Source: JADFOB01 sp964651325 (GTDB taxonomy: Bacteria > Planctomycetota > Phycisphaerae > UBA1845). Taken from it: a stretch of DNA of 5,587 bases. Location of the stretch: positions 1 through 5,587 of the forward strand of contig CAZYXP010000218.1 in the NCBI GenBank assembly GCA_964651325.1, read 5' to 3'. The position numbers and the translations under genes were made by a program. The number at the start of each line of letters is the position of its first letter. Within the stretch, counting starts at the first letter, position 1. The notes under the pieces were generated by a model. It searched no databases. It saw only the letters and a list, made by a program, of their open reading frames with translations, and had not been told where the DNA came from. Positions 5,471 through 5,587 of the stretch are shown piece by piece.

Positions 5471-5499
5471 TTGCGACCGACAGTCGGTTGGGGTATAGG
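5471..5499 (+). promoter_or_regulatory. Promoter of tRNA-Val with palindromic spacer
   Basis: The -35 box TTGCGA (5471-5476) and -10 box TATAGG (5494-5499) have an ideal 17-bp spacer. The start would be near 5506, about 8 bp before the tRNA. Overlapping the -35 end and the spacer is a perfect inverted repeat, ACCGAC-A-GTCGGT (5476-5488), which could be a repressor operator or chance. Confidence 0.65.
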
Positions 5500-5513
5500 T
5501 AGTGCGGCAAGGC

Positions 5514-5587
5514 GGGCGATTAGCTCAGTTGGCTAGAGCGTACGGGTCACATCCGTAAGGTCACAGGTTCGAGCCCTGTATCGCCCA
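5514..5587 (+). tRNA. tRNA-Val (anticodon CAC)
   Basis: A full cloverleaf of 74 nt. Acceptor GGGCGAT (5514-5520) pairs with ATCGCCC (5580-5586), and A5587 is the discriminator. The D arm is GCTC...GAGC (5523-5539). The anticodon stem TACGG/CCGTA (5541-5545, 5553-5557) encloses loop GTCACAT with anticodon CAC at 5548-5550, reading GUG. The variable loop is AGGTC. The T arm ACAGG-TTCGAGC-CCTGT (5563-5579) is canonical. The GGGCGAT acceptor and A73 are typical of valine tRNAs. Position 32 is G where a pyrimidine is usual. The window stops at the discriminator, so whether CCA is encoded cannot be seen. Confidence 0.95.

Noticed and set aside
1..5587. CRISPR array, insertion sequence, attachment site or prophage at the tRNA
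   Set aside because: No spaced direct repeats, transposase motifs, terminal inverted repeats or second copy of the tRNA 3' end were found; the tRNA is at the window edge so anything beyond it is not visible.

Overview
This window looks like bacterial chromosome from a planctomycete (PVC superphylum), with moderately high GC and no sign of plasmid, phage or transposon. Three things point there. The first is a 74-residue basic protein (4266 to 4042, minus strand) that matches the PVC 'small basic' signature protein. The second is a solitary, unusually short 5S rRNA gene with its own promoter and terminator and no 16S or 23S beside it. The third is a SPOR-like membrane protein of a style I associate with planctomycetes. 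I place it only at phylum level.

Layout, left half (plus strand): positions 1-836 hold a membrane diadenylate cyclase of the CdaA type, probably cut at its 5' end by the window edge. It overlaps by 23 bp a YbbR-repeat protein (814-1815) in the position of its regulator CdaR. Together they form a c-di-AMP synthesis module. A roughly 200 bp hairpin-rich spacer follows. Next come a clear promoter (2016-2043), the 5S rRNA (about 2047-2153) and a textbook intrinsic terminator (2160-2188). About 170 bp further on, a strong Shine-Dalgarno site introduces a 30-codon gene (2356-2448) for an entirely uncharged hydrophobic peptide. This peptide is the least explained item in the window.

Layout, right half (mostly minus strand): a complete fold-type I PLP aminotransferase (3840 to 2716) converges on the small-peptide gene, and hairpins lie between them. 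Farther right a two-gene minus-strand operon runs from a good promoter (5131-5160). It encodes a single-pass membrane protein with a SPOR-like C-terminal domain (5092 to 4283) and then, after 16 bp, the PVC signature protein (4266 to 4042). The window ends with a plus-strand tRNA-Val(CAC) gene (5514-5587), preceded by a sigma70-type promoter whose spacer is a perfect inverted repeat.

Most of this is housekeeping content. The points worth a second look are the uncharged micropeptide, the DGA-to-DLG change in the cyclase active site, the pairing of the PVC signature protein with a SPOR-like membrane protein, the free-standing short 5S gene, and the odd residue 32 in the tRNA anticodon loop.
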